A stretch of 36,295 nucleotides of DNA from Ruminiclostridium papyrosolvens C7 (GTDB lineage: Bacteria; Bacillota; Clostridia; Acetivibrionales; DSM-1351): contig NZ_ATAY01000004.1 in the NCBI RefSeq assembly GCF_000421965.1, positions 1-36,295 on the forward strand, given 5' to 3'. Shown here in pieces: positions 33,458 through 36,295 of this stretch. The position numbers were made by a program, and so were the translations under genes. The notes below the pieces were generated by a model that ran no database searches, had not been told where the DNA came from, and was given only the letters and a program-made list of their open reading frames with translations. How positions within the stretch are numbered: the first letter of the stretch is position 1; every line of letters begins with the position of its first letter.

Positions 33458-34342
33458 ATGGCAAACAATATGCGTGAAATTAAATCACGTATCAAAAGTA
33501 TAAATCAGATGAGACAAATTACTAAGGCCATGAAGTTGATATCGGCGTCAAAACTAAAAAAAGCCAGAACGCAGTTGGAAGAGACACTTCCGTACTTTAA
33601 CAAGGTCAGAGAAACCATAGCCGATATTCTTGCACATAGTGCGGAGGTTGAAAGCAAATTTTTTGACATAAGGGACGAGAAGGAAGGCAAAAAGAAAGCA
33701 TATATTGTTATGACCGGTGACAAGGGTCTTGCAGGAGGATACAACAGTAATATTCTCAAGCTTACAGAACGTGAAATCGGTGATAATAAAGAAAACGTTT
33801 TGCTTTTGGTGGCAGGTACCACAGGAAGGTCTTACTTTACCAGGAAAGAATACCATGTCCACACTGAATTCGATTATGCAGTTCAGAATCCTACGGTGTT
33901 CAGGGCAAGGGAAATTACAGAGATAATACTTGATTTATACAATAAGCAGGAAGTAGATGAAGTTTATATAGTTTATACTCAAATGATATCTGCTATATCT
34001 TTGGAGCCAAGGGTATTAAAGCTTCTGCCAATTGAAATCGGTGCTCTCCGTGAGGATGTAAAGGCTGATGAGATTGTATTGGATCAGAAGTTCAAATATG
34101 AACCGTCTGAAAAAGAAGTTCTTGATGTCCTTATTCCCAAGTATATAAAAGGTATTATGTACGGCACATTTGTTGAAGCTTTTACAAGTGAACAGAATGC
34201 ACGTATGACTGCAATGGATAACGCAACTAAAAACGCAGATGAAATGCTGCAAAAGTTGAATCTGTATTACAACAGAGCAAGACAGGCGGCTATAACTCAG
34301 GAGATTTCCGAAATTGTTGGCGGCGCCTCGGCTTTAAAATAG
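33458..34342 (+). CDS. atpG: ATP synthase F1 subunit gamma
   Basis: Gamma is the central rotating shaft. The 295-residue protein has the two long coiled-coil helices at its ends: MREIKSRIKSINQMRQITKAM near the start (here given as MREIKSRIKSIN and MRQITKAMKLISA) and MDNATKNADEMLQKLNLYYN near the C-terminus, closing with the family ending RQAAITQEISEIVGGASAL. The middle Rossmann-like domain contains VMTGDKGLAGGYN. ATG 33458 (MANNMREIK) is chosen because it matches the family's N-terminus; a frame start at 33410 would add 16 unrelated residues. The ribosome binding site (GGCGGT) is weak. Confidence 0.95.
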   Translation: MANNMREIKSRIKSINQMRQITKAMKLISASKLKKARTQLEETLPYFNKVRETIADILAHSAEVESKFFDIRDEKEGKKKAYIVMTGDKGLAGGYNSNILKLTEREIGDNKENVLLLVAGTTGRSYFTRKEYHVHTEFDYAVQNPTVFRAREITEIILDLYNKQEVDEVYIVYTQMISAISLEPRVLKLLPIEIGALREDVKADEIVLDQKFKYEPSEKEVLDVLIPKYIKGIMYGTFVEAFTSEQNARMTAMDNATKNADEMLQKLNLYYNRARQAAITQEISEIVGGASALK

Positions 34343-34348
34343 AAATAG

Positions 34349-35800
<1,452 letters not shown>

Positions 35801-35820
35801 TCCCCTGATTTAATGCATTT

Positions 35821-35839
35821 TAAGCCGATATACGGCTTA
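35821..35839 (+). other. Stem-loop just ahead of the atpC ribosome binding site
   Basis: TAAGCCG (35821-35827) and CGGCTTA (35833-35839) are perfectly complementary around ATATA. The GGAGG site of atpC begins at 35841, two bases after the stem. Confidence 0.65.
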
Positions 35840-35856
35840 TGGAGGTTAAAAAAGAC

Positions 35857-36261
35857 ATGGCCACATTTTTTTTAGAGGTATTAACACCTGAGAGGACGTT
35901 TTTTTCAGGAGAGGCAGAGTGTGTAATATTTAAATCCAGTGATGGTGAGATGGGCGTTTTGGCAAAGCATGCACCCACGGTTTCAGCTGTAAGCGTCGGA
36001 CCTCTCAGAATCAATGCACAGGGTAAATGGATTGAGGCAGTTGTTACCGAAGGGTTTGCAAAGATTATGCCCGACAAGGTTGTTATACTTACCGATACAG
36101 CCGAATACCCGGAAGAAATAGATATTAACAGAGCCAAGGCTGCAAAACAGCGTGCTGAGGAACGGCTTCAGAAGAAACTCAGTCAATTAGAATATATGAG
36201 GTCAAAGACCGCTCTTGCGAGGGCAATGGCACGTTTGAGCGCAACAAACAAAAGAAGTTAA
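35857..36261 (+). CDS. atpC: ATP synthase F1 subunit epsilon
   Basis: Epsilon is part of the central stalk and can inhibit ATP hydrolysis. The 134-residue protein has the N-terminal beta-sandwich (FFLEVLTPERTFFSGEAECV, then GEMGVLAKHAP) and a C-terminal helical hairpin (~85-134) of the kind that binds ATP or inserts into the head. ATG 35857 is chosen because GGAGGT (35841-35846) precedes it; an ATG at 35839 would lie before that site. It is the last atp gene; the remaining 34 bases of the window show nothing recognisable. Confidence 0.96.
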   Translation: MATFFLEVLTPERTFFSGEAECVIFKSSDGEMGVLAKHAPTVSAVSVGPLRINAQGKWIEAVVTEGFAKIMPDKVVILTDTAEYPEEIDINRAKAAKQRAEERLQKKLSQLEYMRSKTALARAMARLSATNKRS

Positions 36262-36295
36262 ATATTAAAGTTCTTTTTTGAGTCTATACAGGATT

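Overview
The window is a low-GC chromosomal segment from a Gram-positive Firmicute, most likely an anaerobic member of class Clostridia close to Ruminiclostridium (Clostridium) cellulolyticum. The grounds are AT-rich intergenic regions, strong AGGAGG-type ribosome binding sites, TTGACA-17-TATAAT promoters, a long Bacillus/Clostridium-type SRP RNA with an Alu domain, and a gene order partly matching the Bacillus prfA...ywlC-ywlE-rpiB-upp...mnaA-atp region. Genus is inference from memory; no database search was possible. No tRNA, rRNA, CRISPR array, insertion sequence or prophage was seen.

Layout. (1) 1-2789: a terminator of an upstream gene, then a Ser/Lys-rich exported membrane protein, a DUF4178-like protein and a double DUF350 membrane protein. 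(2) 2790-6392: the SRP RNA gene, then dnaX-ybaB-recR, the classical replication/recombination cluster. (3) 6477-10495: a transmembrane chemoreceptor and an overlapping OmpR-type response regulator/histidine kinase pair. (4) 10501-12277: a CBS-DRTGG family II pyrophosphatase with its own promoter and terminator. (5) 12396-16097: a compact VTC-domain / DUF4956 / CotH-kinase operon, the best candidate here for a poorly described system acting at the cell surface. (6) 16162-17616: a CNNM/CorC-type transporter, monocistronic. (7) 17691-19541: a DUF2089 zinc-ribbon/HTH regulator and a DUF4097 protein, closed by a 21-bp perfect inverted repeat. (8) 19569-24975: prfA (interrupted by a one-base frameshift at a run of eight A), a ZIP transporter, Sua5/YwlC, a YwlE-type phosphatase, rpiB, upp and a dCMP deaminase. 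(9) 25022-27417: one long ORF fusing a TagO/WecA-type glycosyl-1-phosphate transferase to a UDP-GlcNAc 2-epimerase, with a perfect internal ribosome binding site at the junction. (10) 27436-29015, minus strand: motA-motB. (11) 29106-36261: a complete F-type ATP synthase operon, atpI-B-E-F-H-A-G-D-C.

Functionally most of the window is housekeeping: protein targeting, DNA polymerase III clamp loading, recombination, translation termination, t6A tRNA modification, pyrimidine salvage, wall-polymer precursor synthesis, flagellar torque and ATP synthesis. The points most worth a second look are the prfA frameshift, the tagO-mnaA fusion with its internal start, the VTC/DUF4956/CotH operon with a 57-bp tandem repeat inside CotH, the stem-loops between genes of the atp operon, a possible small RNA upstream of the SRP RNA, and a c-subunit lacking two of the sodium ligands.
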